From Amycolatopsis dendrobii (GTDB taxonomy: Bacteria > Actinomycetota > Actinomycetes > Mycobacteriales > Pseudonocardiaceae): DNA of 64,000 nt. This document shows, in pieces, positions 7,115-15,772 of the stretch. Below the pieces are notes generated by a model, which was not told where the DNA came from, ran no database searches, and was given only the letters and a program-made list of their open reading frames with translations. The number at the start of each line of letters is the position of its first letter. Within the stretch, counting starts at the first letter, position 1. The stretch is from contig NZ_JACGZW010000003.1 in NCBI RefSeq assembly GCF_014145675.1, forward strand, positions 558,001 to 622,000, given 5' to 3'. The translations under genes were made by a program, and so were the position numbers.

Positions 7115-8551
7115 GTGATCCGAGTGGACGGCCGGACCCTGCGGTGCGCCGACGTGGTCACGGCGGCACACACCGACGGCCCGCTGGCGATCGACGTGTC
7201 CATCGCCGCGCTGCGCGCCGCCGAGCACTCGTGGAAGCTGGCCGAGGACCTGAGCACCCGGCGAGTGGTCTACGGCCGCACCACCGGCGTCGGCGCGAAC
7301 AAGGACGACGCGGTGGACGAACCCGCCGAACACGGCCTTCGCTTGCTGCGCAGCCATGCGGGCGGGAGCGGCGACCTCCTGCCGGACGGCCAGATCCGCG
7401 CGATGCTGCTGATCCGGCTCAACCAGCTGCTGACCGGCCGGTCCGGAATCAGCCCGGAACTGATCGGCGCGCTCGCCGAAGCCGTGCGCACCGGAGCGCT
7501 GCCCGTAGTACACCGGCTGGGCGCGATCGGCACCGGCGACCTCGCTCCCCTCGCGGAAACCGCGCTCGCGTTGGCCGGGGAACGCGCGTGGTCGATCGGC
7601 TCGGTGCCACCGGTTCCGGTGCACGCGGGCGACGCGTTGGCGTTCATGAGCAGCAACGCCGCGACGCTCGCCGAAGCGACCCTCGCGGCGATGAGCCTGG
7701 ACACGCTCACCCGCGCGAGCCACGCCGTCGCCGCGCTCACATACGTGGCCCTCGACGGCAACCCCGAGGCGTACGCGACGCCTGTGCACGAAGCACGTCC
7801 GCACGCCGGACAGGTGGCGTGCGCGGCTGAGATGCGTCGGCTGTTGGGCATGCACAGCACGCCAAGGCCGGGACGTCGGCTTCAGGATCCCTTCGGGCTG
7901 CGCGCTTTTCCTCAGGTGCAAGGTCCCGCCTTGGACGCGATCCACTATCTGCGCGACGTGCTCGCCGTGGAGATCAATGCCAGCACCGAAAACCCGATGA
8001 TCTCCACGGTGCACGGCGATGCGTACCACCACGCGCACTTCCACACCGCGTACGTCTCGACCGCGCTCGACCAAGCCCGCGCGACGGTGCATCAGGTCGC
8101 GGAGCTGTCCGTGGCCCGGCTGGGGGACTTGGTGGAACCGGAATTCACCGGCTTGCGGCCGTTCCTCGCGGTCGGGCCGCCGGGGAGTTCCGGGGTGATG
8201 ATCTTGGAGTACGTGGCACACGACGCGCTGACCGAACTGCGGCAGGCGGCATTGCCCGCGACGCTCGGGACCGCGGTGGTGTCGCGCGGGATCGAAGACC
8301 ACGCGAGTTTCTCGACCCAGGCCGCACGGGCGGCTACCGCGGCCGCGGCCGCTTATCGGCAGGTACTCGCTTGCGAACTGGTGGCGGCGGTGCGGGCGTT
8401 GCGGATCCGGAAGGCGGAACTGGTGGATCTGCCGGTGCGGGCGGCGTTCGCGGCTGCGGTGGAGGTGTTGGATGAGCGGCTGGAGGACCGGCCGTTGACT
8501 GAGGACATCGCCAAGGCCGCTGGGGTGCTGGACGAATTGGCGCGGATCTAG
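7115..8551 (+). CDS. Aromatic amino acid ammonia-lyase (HAL/PAL) family protein lacking the usual MIO triad
   Basis: The 478-aa protein aligns along its length with histidine/phenylalanine ammonia-lyases: VVYGRTTGVGANKD (catalytic Tyr53 position), LQDPFGLRAFPQVQGPALDAI, STENPMI and HASFSTQAAR. These enzymes form the electrophile MIO from Ala-Ser-Gly in GSVGASGDLAPL. Here that segment reads GAIGTGDLAPL (residues 136-146): one residue shorter and with no Ser. Normal MIO formation is therefore not expected. It may be an inactive homologue, a binding protein, or an enzyme with altered chemistry. The GTG start follows GAGGAG. It is cotranscribed with arsR and overlaps the convergent exonuclease gene by 4 bp. 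Confidence 0.85.
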   Translation: MIRVDGRTLRCADVVTAAHTDGPLAIDVSIAALRAAEHSWKLAEDLSTRRVVYGRTTGVGANKDDAVDEPAEHGLRLLRSHAGGSGDLLPDGQIRAMLLIRLNQLLTGRSGISPELIGALAEAVRTGALPVVHRLGAIGTGDLAPLAETALALAGERAWSIGSVPPVPVHAGDALAFMSSNAATLAEATLAAMSLDTLTRASHAVAALTYVALDGNPEAYATPVHEARPHAGQVACAAEMRRLLGMHSTPRPGRRLQDPFGLRAFPQVQGPALDAIHYLRDVLAVEINASTENPMISTVHGDAYHHAHFHTAYVSTALDQARATVHQVAELSVARLGDLVEPEFTGLRPFLAVGPPGSSGVMILEYVAHDALTELRQAALPATLGTAVVSRGIEDHASFSTQAARAATAAAAAYRQVLACELVAAVRALRIRKAELVDLPVRAAFAAAVEVLDERLEDRPLTEDIAKAAGVLDELARI

Positions 8552-9111
8552 GAACTCGGCCACGCTCCGCGCTTCGCGACGGCCAGCACCAGGGCGGCGA
8601 TGTTCCACGAATCGTCGTCGCCACGATGGTGGCGACCCTCCAGCGGGAGGTCAGCGACGGCGAGTGCCTGTGCCATTCCAGGGCGACGACGCAGTTCGTA
8701 AGCCGCCGTGAAAGCGACCTTCGCGTTGGTATGCCGGCTGGTGAACGGGTACTCGGTTCCGGTGTGGCGGCATTGCCGGGCGAATTGGTTGCGGTCGTAG
8801 TCGCCCCAGCTGGCCCACGGCAACTCCGCGGTGCGGTGCCGCACCGCCAGCGTCCGGCAGGCGTCCCGGAACGACAGGCCGCCGGTCACCTCGGTCTGGG
8901 TCAGTCCGGTCAGCTCCGTGCAGAACGGGCTCACCTCGGACCGGGCCGGGCGAACCAGGATCCGGTGTTTCGCCACGCGCTCGCCCGCGCTCAGATCGAC
9001 GACAGTGAGACCGATTTCGATGATTTCGCTGACCTGACCGGGCGGCGGCTGCTTCTCCCAGCAGGTCGCTTCGACATCGACCACGTTCAGGAGATCCGGG
9101 AAGCCGTCCAT
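8548..9111 (-). CDS. DEDDh 3'-5' exonuclease
   Basis: A 187-aa exonuclease of the ERI-1/KapD-like type. The acidic metal-binding residues are visible: NVVDVEATCWE (Asp and Glu of motif I, around residues 10-13), WASWGDYDRNQF (motif II Asp), and HHRGDDDSWNIAALV (motif III His and Asp). The N-terminal MDGFPDLLNVVDVEATCW starts directly on the nuclease fold, so the start at 9111 is preferred over 9147. Whether RNA or DNA is the substrate cannot be told. It is convergent with the lyase gene. Confidence 0.85.
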   Translation of the reverse strand: MDGFPDLLNVVDVEATCWEKQPPPGQVSEIIEIGLTVVDLSAGERVAKHRILVRPARSEVSPFCTELTGLTQTEVTGGLSFRDACRTLAVRHRTAELPWASWGDYDRNQFARQCRHTGTEYPFTSRHTNAKVAFTAAYELRRRPGMAQALAVADLPLEGRHHRGDDDSWNIAALVLAVAKRGAWPSS

Positions 9112-9189
9112 GTCCGAAAGTGTAAGAACCGAATGCTTCTGGAGCACCCCGTTTTCTCCGCGACTGAGCGTCCGGTGTGGACAGTCCGG

Positions 9190-11982
9190 TCAGTCCTCCG
9201 CCAAAGCGTCCCGCCGCAAAGCCGTGAACAGTTCCTCCGCTCGCTCCCGATCCCGTGCCGCGGCAACACTGTCGCCGCGGCATTCCGACAGACCAGCGTG
9301 CGCGGCGTGCACCCGGGCGAGCAAATACGGCGAAGCCATCCGTTCAGCCAACGCGTGCGCTTCCCCGAGGCTTTCCTCCGCCGAGGCAAGAGATCCGCGG
9401 CGCAGCGCGGCAAGGCCCTGCACCCGAAACGCATCTGTGCGGGCGAGGATATGGTCAATATGCTCAGTGCAGGCAACAGCTTCCGCAGCAGTCTCCCCGG
9501 CGGCAACCGGGTCCCCGGCCGCCAGTTGTGCTTCGGCGAGGAACGGCAGTGCGTCGGTCATCTGCCAGCTCCGCTCCCCTTGCAGCGCAAGCAACGGCAG
9601 CAACCGGCGCACCCCTTGCTCAGGTCGGCCCGCGCGTACGTCGTTCTCCGCCAGCTGAGCGGACGCGTTGCAGACGATATCGGCATTGTCGCTTTCTCGG
9701 CCCAGTCGAATCACTTGAGTCAGGTCGTCGGCTGCCGCGGCGAAGCGGCCACAGGCTGACCACAGGCCGCCTCGGCCGATCAGGGCCATCGCGCCGCACA
9801 TCGGCGACCTGCCGTGCCCGGCCAGTTCCAGCGCCTGGCCGAATCGCCGCCGCGCGTCTCCCCAGCGGCCGACATAGATCGCGCTGGCTCCGACGTTGCA
9901 GACCGCCCGGCTGAGCAGTTCCCGGTCGCCGAGTTCCTCGGCCAGCCGGAGGATCCGCTCGAACTGCCGGTCCGCTCGGGCCAGTTCGCCGCGGTAGTGG
10001 TGCAGCACGGCGACCCCGGTCAGTGCGCGGACGACGATCTCCCGGTCGCCGCACAGTTCCGCGGTGGCCGCGGCGGTGTGCAGGTCGGCCAGTGCTTCCT
10101 CGTTGCGGCCGAGCAGGCGCAGCGCGAGTCCGCGGCGCAGATGCCCGCCCGCCAGTCCGTGCTCGTCCCCTGCCGACTCTGCCGCGACGATCGCGGCGGT
10201 GGAGACCTCGACGGATTCTCGGTAGCGGGTGCTCTGGTAGAGGTTCGCGGCACGTGCCAGCCGCAGCCGTACGGCCGATCCGCCGGGGCGGTCCTCGGTC
10301 AGCGTCGGCGCGATCCGGGCCAAGCCTTCGCGCGGGGTGCCGCGCTGGTAGTGCAGGTAGCCGATCCTGGCGATCACGAGGCGCTGCCGTTCCTCGTCGC
10401 CTTCCTTGCGGTACACCAAAAGCGCGCGTTCGGCGGCGGCGAGCGCGGCGTCGTACCGGCCGGCCGCGGCGAGCGCGTCCGCCCAGGCTTCAGCGGCTTC
10501 GGCGACGGCAGCCTGGGAACCGGTGCGGTCCAGCAGGTCGACCAGCGCGCCCAAGTGCTGAGCTGCCGTGTCGTGCGCGGCTTGTCTGCCGGCTTTTTCC
10601 GCGGCGTGCCGCAAAGTCTGCGCGGCGCGTTCAGTGTCCTGTGCGTGCGTGTAGTGGTAGGCCGCCGCCGCGCCGCCCAGAGCTTCGGCGAGTCTGCGGT
10701 GCAGCACATGCCGACGGCTCGGCGGCAGGTCTCCGTTCACTACTTCGGCGACCAGTTCGTGCGTGAGCCGGACGCCCTCGGCGTTCTCGTCCAGCAACCG
10801 CGCGGTGTGCGCGGGAGCCAGCACTTCGGACAATTCGGCCGGGTCCAGCCCGGCAGCCGCGGCCAGGACGTCGGGATCCATCCGCTGCTGCCCCACCGCC
10901 AGCAGGGTCAGCACTTCGGCCGTGCGTTCGGGCAGCGAACCGACCTGCCGCCGCACCGCGTGCGCGAGTCCCCAGGGCAGTTCCGCGGGCGGTTTGCCGG
11001 ATCTGCCCAATACGTGCCCCAGTTGGACCAGGAACAACGGGAGTCCGCCGGCGAGCCGGAGCACCCGGTCGCGGGCGGACTGCCCGACCTCGGTTCCGGC
11101 GCTGTGGTGCAACAGCATCGTCGCGTCGTCGTCCGCCAGCGGGGCCAGCGAATGCTGTGTCACCAAGCCTTTCCGGTACAGGTCGAGCAGCGTGTCGGCC
11201 AACGGTTCGGCCGCGCCGATCTCGGTGTCGCGGTAGGCGGCGAGGAAGCGGACGCGGTCCGGCTGGACGTCCTGGACGAGCGACGCCAGCAGCGCGAGCC
11301 CGTCCGGACCGGCCCACTGCAGGTCGTCCAGGATCACGAGCACGCCGTGCCGCCGCGCCAGCGTGTCGAGAAACCGCGCTGCTTCGGCGAACATCAGCCA
11401 GCGGGCTGGAGCCGGTTCGGCGGTGCGTTGTTCGGGAAGCAGGAACGCCAGGCCGGATCCGGCGGAGTGCTCGGAAGAGTGCCGTGCGAACGCTTCGGAG
11501 AGCGGCGCGTACGGCTCTCCGCCATACCGCGAGCACGCCGTCGAAAGCACCACCGTTCCGCGGGATTCGGCCAGCGTCGCGGCTTCGGCGAGCAGGCGGG
11601 TCTTGCCGATTCCGGTTTGTCCCGCGAAGACCAGAAACGGCCTTCCTGTGCCGGAGATGTGTTTGTCCAGCAGGGCGTGTTCCTCGGTGCGGCCGATGAG
11701 GTCCGGCGCCGGACGAGGGGGCGGAACGGGGTGGTCCGGCGGACGTTGCCTGCCGCGCCGGGCGGCTGCGAGCAGTTCGGCCCGGCTGTCCTCGGGCAGC
11801 GCGAGACCGTCGGCGAGCAACTGCACGGTGACTCGCCGCGGATGTCGTTGCCCGCGTTCGAGATTCCCCACGCCGCGCGTGCTCAGCCCGCAGCGCTGCG
11901 CCAGTTGTTCCTGCGTCAGCCCGGCTGCCCGGCGCAACCGGACCAGCGTCCGGTCGAACGTTTCCGTCGCGCCGTCCGGCAT
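9190..11982 (-). CDS. Large XRE-ATPase-helical-repeat transcriptional regulator
   Basis: This 930-aa protein has an N-terminal XRE helix-turn-helix (residues about 8-70; LVRLRRAAGLTQEQLAQRCGLSTRGVGNLERGQRHPRRVTV). An AAA/STAND ATPase follows, with Walker A GQTGIGKT near residue 125 and Walker B LVILDDLQWAGPDG near 220. A long TPR-like helical region runs from about residue 480 to the end. The layout resembles LuxR-LAL and SARP-type regulators, but the DNA-binding domain is at the N-terminus and is XRE-type. The start at 11982 follows GGGAGG. It diverges from the secreted S53 peptidase with 190 bp between, so it is a candidate activator of that gene. Confidence 0.87.
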   Translation of the reverse strand: MPDGATETFDRTLVRLRRAAGLTQEQLAQRCGLSTRGVGNLERGQRHPRRVTVQLLADGLALPEDSRAELLAAARRGRQRPPDHPVPPPRPAPDLIGRTEEHALLDKHISGTGRPFLVFAGQTGIGKTRLLAEAATLAESRGTVVLSTACSRYGGEPYAPLSEAFARHSSEHSAGSGLAFLLPEQRTAEPAPARWLMFAEAARFLDTLARRHGVLVILDDLQWAGPDGLALLASLVQDVQPDRVRFLAAYRDTEIGAAEPLADTLLDLYRKGLVTQHSLAPLADDDATMLLHHSAGTEVGQSARDRVLRLAGGLPLFLVQLGHVLGRSGKPPAELPWGLAHAVRRQVGSLPERTAEVLTLLAVGQQRMDPDVLAAAAGLDPAELSEVLAPAHTARLLDENAEGVRLTHELVAEVVNGDLPPSRRHVLHRRLAEALGGAAAAYHYTHAQDTERAAQTLRHAAEKAGRQAAHDTAAQHLGALVDLLDRTGSQAAVAEAAEAWADALAAAGRYDAALAAAERALLVYRKEGDEERQRLVIARIGYLHYQRGTPREGLARIAPTLTEDRPGGSAVRLRLARAANLYQSTRYRESVEVSTAAIVAAESAGDEHGLAGGHLRRGLALRLLGRNEEALADLHTAAATAELCGDREIVVRALTGVAVLHHYRGELARADRQFERILRLAEELGDRELLSRAVCNVGASAIYVGRWGDARRRFGQALELAGHGRSPMCGAMALIGRGGLWSACGRFAAAADDLTQVIRLGRESDNADIVCNASAQLAENDVRAGRPEQGVRRLLPLLALQGERSWQMTDALPFLAEAQLAAGDPVAAGETAAEAVACTEHIDHILARTDAFRVQGLAALRRGSLASAEESLGEAHALAERMASPYLLARVHAAHAGLSECRGDSVAAARDRERAEELFTALRRDALAED

Positions 11983-12059
11983 GTCCCGCACCTCCCGCCA
12001 GTCCATCGTCGCTCGCCCCGGGGCGCGGGACATCCTCCGAAGGTCGGGTTCCTCCTCCC

Positions 12060-12080
12060 GGCACAACAGCCGGTTGTGCC
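12060..12080. promoter_or_regulatory. Candidate operator between the regulator and S53 genes
   Basis: GGCACAAC-agccg-GTTGTGCC is a perfect 8-bp dyad in the divergent intergenic region. The right arm is repeated directly 9 nt on (CCGGTTGT twice, from 12071 and 12080). This is a plausible binding site for the XRE-ATPase regulator, inferred from position only. Confidence 0.4.
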
Positions 12081-12172
12081 GGTTGTTCCTGGTTCGGGCC
12101 GCCTCGGTGAAATCCAATGGCGGCACCGCTTTTCGCCCGTCTTCCGGGCAGCGGCGTACCAGGAAGGACGCG

Positions 12173-13918
12173 ATGATGCGTGCAGGAATGACCTTGAGAC
12201 GGCTGGCCGCCGCCGGTGCCGCGCTCGCTCTCGGAGCGGGGATGGCGGCGCTCAGCACCCCGATCGCCGACGCCAGCCCTCAGCTGAGCCCCGCGTCGTG
12301 CGCCAACGCACCCGCGGGCTACGCGAAATGCCAGGCCGTGCAACTGGTTTCGGCAGGTGCGCGACCGGCGAGCGCGATGAGCCCGGCCGACCTGCAGAAG
12401 GCCTACGGCGTCGCCGGGATGAAGAGCGGGGGCACCATCGTCGCGATCGTCGACGCCTTCGACGACCCGGGCATCGAGAAGGACCTGAACGACTACCGGT
12501 CGCACTGGAACCTCGGCTCCTGCACCAAGGCGAACGGCTGCCTGACCGTGGTCGGCCAGGACGGCACGAGCACGCTTCCGTCCAAGACCGACTCGGGCTG
12601 GGCGACCGAGATGGCCATCGACGTCGACGCGGTCAGCGCGCTCTGCCCGGACTGCAAGATCCTGCTGGTGGAGGGCAACAGCAACGAGGACAGCGACCTC
12701 GCGGCAGCGGTCGACAGCGCGGTCCGGCTCGGTGCGAAGATCGTGTCCAACAGCTACGCCGACCACGAAAGCGCGATCCCGTCGGACGCCGAGCAGCACT
12801 ACAACCACCCCGGCGTCGCGATCCTCGGCGCCACCGGCGACTGGGGCAGCGAAAACGGTTCCCAGGCCGAATACCCGGCCACTTCGCCCGAGGTGGTCGC
12901 GGTCGGCGGCACCACGCTGACCGCGTCCGGCAGCGGCTACTCCGAAACCGCCTGGAGCAAGGCGGGCAGCGGCTGTTCGAGCAAGTTCAGCAAGCCCGCG
13001 TTCCAGAACGGGATCAGCACCGCGTGCGACAATCGGGCCACTTCGGACATTTCAGCCGACGCGGATCCCAACAGCGGCATCACGATCTACGTCAACGGCC
13101 AGCAGTCGCAGTACGGCGGCACCAGCCTCGCCACCCCGATCGTCGCCGGCATCTGGGCGCTCGCGGGCACGCCGAAGGACGGCGACAACGCGGCGACCTA
13201 TCCGTACGCGCACACCGGCGACTTCAACGACGTCACCTCGGGCAGCAACGGCAGCTGCGGCACTGTCATTTGCAACGCGGGCACCGGCTGGGACGGCCCG
13301 ACCGGCCTGGGCACCCCGCACGGCGTCACCGGCCTCACCCCCGGCGGCGGCACCAACGGCAAGCTGAGCGTCAGCAACCCGGGCAACCAGAACAGCGTGG
13401 TGGGCAAGGCGGTTTCGCTGAAGGTCACGGCCTCCGGCGGCACCTCGCCTTACACCTACTCGGCGGACGGCCTCCCGGCCGGGCTGGCCATCGACGGCAA
13501 GACCGGCTCGATCACCGGCACGCCGAGCACCGCGGGCACCAGCAACGTCACCGTGACGGCGACCGACTCCGCCGGGGCGACCGCGCAGGCTCCGTTCGCC
13601 TGGACCGTCACGACGGCTCCGGTGGGCAAGCTGACCGCGAAGTTCACCACGGACTACGACTACGGTTTCGGCGCCTTCGCGCACTTCACGATCACCAACG
13701 GCGGTTCGTCGGCGGCGAACGGCTGGACGCTGTCGTTCGACCTGGCTTCGAACGAGTCGCTGTCGACGACGAACCCGGGCACCGCTTCGGCGTCCACCGG
13801 GCACGTCGTGATCACCGGCCAGGACAGCATCCCGGCGGGCGGCAGCCTCACCGTTTCGCAGATCTACCAGGTCTCGGGCGGCACGTTCACCGCTCCGGCC
13901 AACGTTTCCGTTTCCTGA
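12173..13918 (+). CDS. Secreted S53-type serine-carboxyl peptidase without propeptide
   Basis: A 581-aa exported protease. A signal peptide covers about residues 1-35. The catalytic domain (about 50-390) keeps the sedolisin residues: Glu146 and Asp150 in GWATEMAIDVD, oxyanion Asp223 in GATGDWGS, and Ser318 in YGGTSLATP, plus the TGWDGPTGLGTP calcium-site region. The roughly 190-residue pro-kumamolisin domain usual in the family is absent. A putative Ig-like domain follows (about 400-490; GLPAGLAIDGKTGSITGTP). Then comes a C-terminal beta-sandwich rich in Asn/Ser/Thr resembling family 2 carbohydrate-binding modules (about 492-581). The start is supported by AGGAAGG; 12176 is equally possible. 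Confidence 0.9.
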   Translation: MMRAGMTLRRLAAAGAALALGAGMAALSTPIADASPQLSPASCANAPAGYAKCQAVQLVSAGARPASAMSPADLQKAYGVAGMKSGGTIVAIVDAFDDPGIEKDLNDYRSHWNLGSCTKANGCLTVVGQDGTSTLPSKTDSGWATEMAIDVDAVSALCPDCKILLVEGNSNEDSDLAAAVDSAVRLGAKIVSNSYADHESAIPSDAEQHYNHPGVAILGATGDWGSENGSQAEYPATSPEVVAVGGTTLTASGSGYSETAWSKAGSGCSSKFSKPAFQNGISTACDNRATSDISADADPNSGITIYVNGQQSQYGGTSLATPIVAGIWALAGTPKDGDNAATYPYAHTGDFNDVTSGSNGSCGTVICNAGTGWDGPTGLGTPHGVTGLTPGGGTNGKLSVSNPGNQNSVVGKAVSLKVTASGGTSPYTYSADGLPAGLAIDGKTGSITGTPSTAGTSNVTVTATDSAGATAQAPFAWTVTTAPVGKLTAKFTTDYDYGFGAFAHFTITNGGSSAANGWTLSFDLASNESLSTTNPGTASASTGHVVITGQDSIPAGGSLTVSQIYQVSGGTFTAPANVSVS

Positions 13919-13926
13919 CCCGGCAG

Positions 13927-13963
13927 CCGCCGTGCCGTCGCTTCGGGCGCGGCACGGCGGTTT
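13927..13963 (+). terminator. Terminator of the S53 peptidase gene
   Basis: CCGCCGTGCC (13927-13936) pairs perfectly with GGCACGGCGG (13951-13960) and is followed by TTT. It starts 8 nt after the stop codon and ends just before the convergent VOC gene. Confidence 0.75.
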
Positions 13964-13966
13964 CGG

Positions 13967-14401
13967 TCAGTCCAGGCAGAACTCGTTGCCCTCGACGTCC
14001 TGCATCGGAATGCAGGACTCGTTCACCTCGTCCGCGACCAGCACCTGCACGATGGACGCGCCCAGCGCGACCAGCCGGTCGGCCTCGGCCTTCAGGACCG
14101 CCAGCCGCTCCTCGCCGGCCAGACCGGCGCCCACGCGCACGTCGAGGTGCACCCGGTTCTTCACCACGCGGCCTTCGGGCACGCGCTGGAAGTACAGCCG
14201 AGGGCCGACGCCGTCCGGATCGACGCAGGCGAACGCCGCGCCCTGATGCTCGGCAGGCAGCGAACGGTCGAACTCCGCCCAATCGGCGAACCCTTCCGGC
14301 GGCGGCGGCACGACATACCCCAGCACCTCGCACCAGAAACGGGCGACGCGCTCGGGTTCCGCGCAATCGAAAGTGACCTGGACCTGCCTGACCGACCCCA
14401 T
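13967..14401 (-). CDS. VOC superfamily (glyoxalase-like) protein
   Basis: A 144-aa protein with two beta-alpha-beta-beta-beta halves of the vicinal-oxygen-chelate fold: QVQVTFDCAEPERVARFWCEVLGYV at the start and VVKNRVHLDVRVG in the second half, ending PMQDVEGNEFCLD. It resembles the Glyoxalase-like domain (Glyoxalase_6) group common in actinomycetes, often annotated as dioxygenase-like or resistance proteins with unknown substrates. It lies 9 bp from the S41 peptidase gene on the same strand. Confidence 0.82.
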   Translation of the reverse strand: MGSVRQVQVTFDCAEPERVARFWCEVLGYVVPPPPEGFADWAEFDRSLPAEHQGAAFACVDPDGVGPRLYFQRVPEGRVVKNRVHLDVRVGAGLAGEERLAVLKAEADRLVALGASIVQVLVADEVNESCIPMQDVEGNEFCLD

Positions 14402-14410
14402 GCGCTCACC

Positions 14411-15685
14411 TTACCGGCGGGCGGCGGCGAGCGCTGGGTCTTTTCCGGCGGCGAGGTCGTCCGGAGCGAAGACCGGGACCTGGAGGTCCGGGCTGATGCC
14501 GGTGCCGTCGTAGGTGCGGCCGCGCGGGTCGAGGTACTCCTCGTTCGGCAACGCCACCTTCCAGCCCGGCTTCGGCAGCGTCCGCTCCAGCATGTCCGAG
14601 AAAGCGCCCTGAGTGGACTGTCCGATCAGGACTGGTCGCGGCTGCCGGTTCAGCAGCGCTTGCAGGAACGTCTCCCCCGCTGAGACGTCCAGGCTGCCGG
14701 TCAGGACCGTCAGCGGGCCGGTGTAGCGCGGCGCTGCGGCGGGCTGCACGAAGAACGGTCGCGGCACGGTGAACCGCGTCGGATCTTCCGGATCGTTGCG
14801 GGCGCGTTTGGCGTAGGCGAAATGCGGGACCTCGGTCAGCCGGGCGGCGACTTGCAGTCCGAGCGGGTCGTCCCCGCCGCCGTTGACGCGCAGGTCGAGG
14901 ATCAGGCCGCGCAGCGTGCGCACCCGGTCGGCGGTGAAGATCTCGTCCAGTGCTTTCGCCAGGACCTCGCTGCTGGCGGCGAAAGTGTCGGCGTAGTCGT
15001 GGAATCCGCTGATCCGCAGGTATCCACGGCCCTCCGGCAGGTCTGCGTAGGCGATGGCTCCGCCGGCCCAGCGCTGAATCGGCGCGCCGAGATTCGCGTC
15101 GGCCACGGCGATCGCGCGCGGGACGGTCGTCTTCAAATCCGGCGTGCCTGGCCTCGGGAACGAGCAGTGCTGTCCCGCCGCGAGCAAGCCGACATGAGCG
15201 TCGTGCAGCGGACGGATCAGTCCGCAAAGGACGTCGAAGAGCCGTTCCGGATGCGCGGCGATCTCGCGGCGGGCAGCGTCCCCTTGGGACTTCCAGTCGA
15301 CGCCTTTCGCCCGGAAGAAGGGATAGTTCTCGGCAAAGGTGTGCCAGAAGACGTCGAACAAGTCCGCGGACGAAGCCCGGCACTCCGGCGGCAGCCCGCC
15401 GGGGACACGACGCAACCGCCGCACGCCGAGGTTGTCGTCGAAACTCATCCGGCCCGCCCGGATGGTGACGACCGAGCCTTCGTTCGTGGAAAACGTTGTG
15501 CCGTCGCCAGTTCCGGAAAGCGTGCCGGGCAGGCAGCTCACCTCGGTCTCGTCGTAAGTCGTCAGCTTGCCGCCGGACACGTGGACCAGCTGCCCGTACC
15601 CGTCGGTCCGCCACACACCGTCCACAGTGGAAGGAGGGGCCGCGGTCACCGAGAGAATCGCCAAGCCCGCCAGGAAGATTCGCAC
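14411..15685 (-). CDS. Secreted S41-family peptidase
   Basis: A 424-aa S41 (C-terminal processing protease-like) enzyme with a short signal sequence (VRIFLAGLAILSVTAAP). The core has RTLRGLILDLRVNGGGDDPLGLQVAARL and TVLTGSLDVSAGETFLQALLNRQPRPVLIGQSTQGAFSDML, where the Ser of SAGE is the expected nucleophile. No PDZ domain is obvious. It resembles the tricorn-like or retinol-binding-like single-domain S41 proteins of actinomycetes. The GTG at 15685 was chosen because the signal peptide begins there. An intrinsic terminator just upstream separates it from pfkA. Confidence 0.85.
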   Translation of the reverse strand: MRIFLAGLAILSVTAAPPSTVDGVWRTDGYGQLVHVSGGKLTTYDETEVSCLPGTLSGTGDGTTFSTNEGSVVTIRAGRMSFDDNLGVRRLRRVPGGLPPECRASSADLFDVFWHTFAENYPFFRAKGVDWKSQGDAARREIAAHPERLFDVLCGLIRPLHDAHVGLLAAGQHCSFPRPGTPDLKTTVPRAIAVADANLGAPIQRWAGGAIAYADLPEGRGYLRISGFHDYADTFAASSEVLAKALDEIFTADRVRTLRGLILDLRVNGGGDDPLGLQVAARLTEVPHFAYAKRARNDPEDPTRFTVPRPFFVQPAAAPRYTGPLTVLTGSLDVSAGETFLQALLNRQPRPVLIGQSTQGAFSDMLERTLPKPGWKVALPNEEYLDPRGRTYDGTGISPDLQVPVFAPDDLAAGKDPALAAARR

Positions 15686-15694
15686 GAGCCGAGG

Positions 15695-15738
15695 GTAGAA
15701 AAAAGCCGGGGGCGCACGGAATACCGCACGCCCCCGGC
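15695..15738 (-). terminator. Intrinsic terminator of pfkA
   Basis: Minus-strand GCCGGGGGCG and CGCCCCCGGC (arms 15705-15714 and 15729-15738) form a perfect 10-bp stem around 14 nt, followed directly by six T residues. This is one of the clearest rho-independent terminators in the window. It ends 10 bp before the start codon of the S41 gene. Confidence 0.9.
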
Positions 15739-15772
15739 ACGGTGGTGGGGTTGCCCCTACCACGGGAGAACC

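Noticed and set aside
10631..12808. 725-codon minus-strand frame overlapping the regulator in another frame
   Set aside because: It is out of frame with the recognised XRE-ATPase coding sequence, crosses the divergent promoter and contains no domain.
9814..14376. 1520-codon open frame on the plus strand
   Set aside because: It runs antisense through the XRE-ATPase gene and out of frame through the S53 gene. The Arg/Gln/Pro/Gly-rich translation lacks any domain, while the other frames have clear families.
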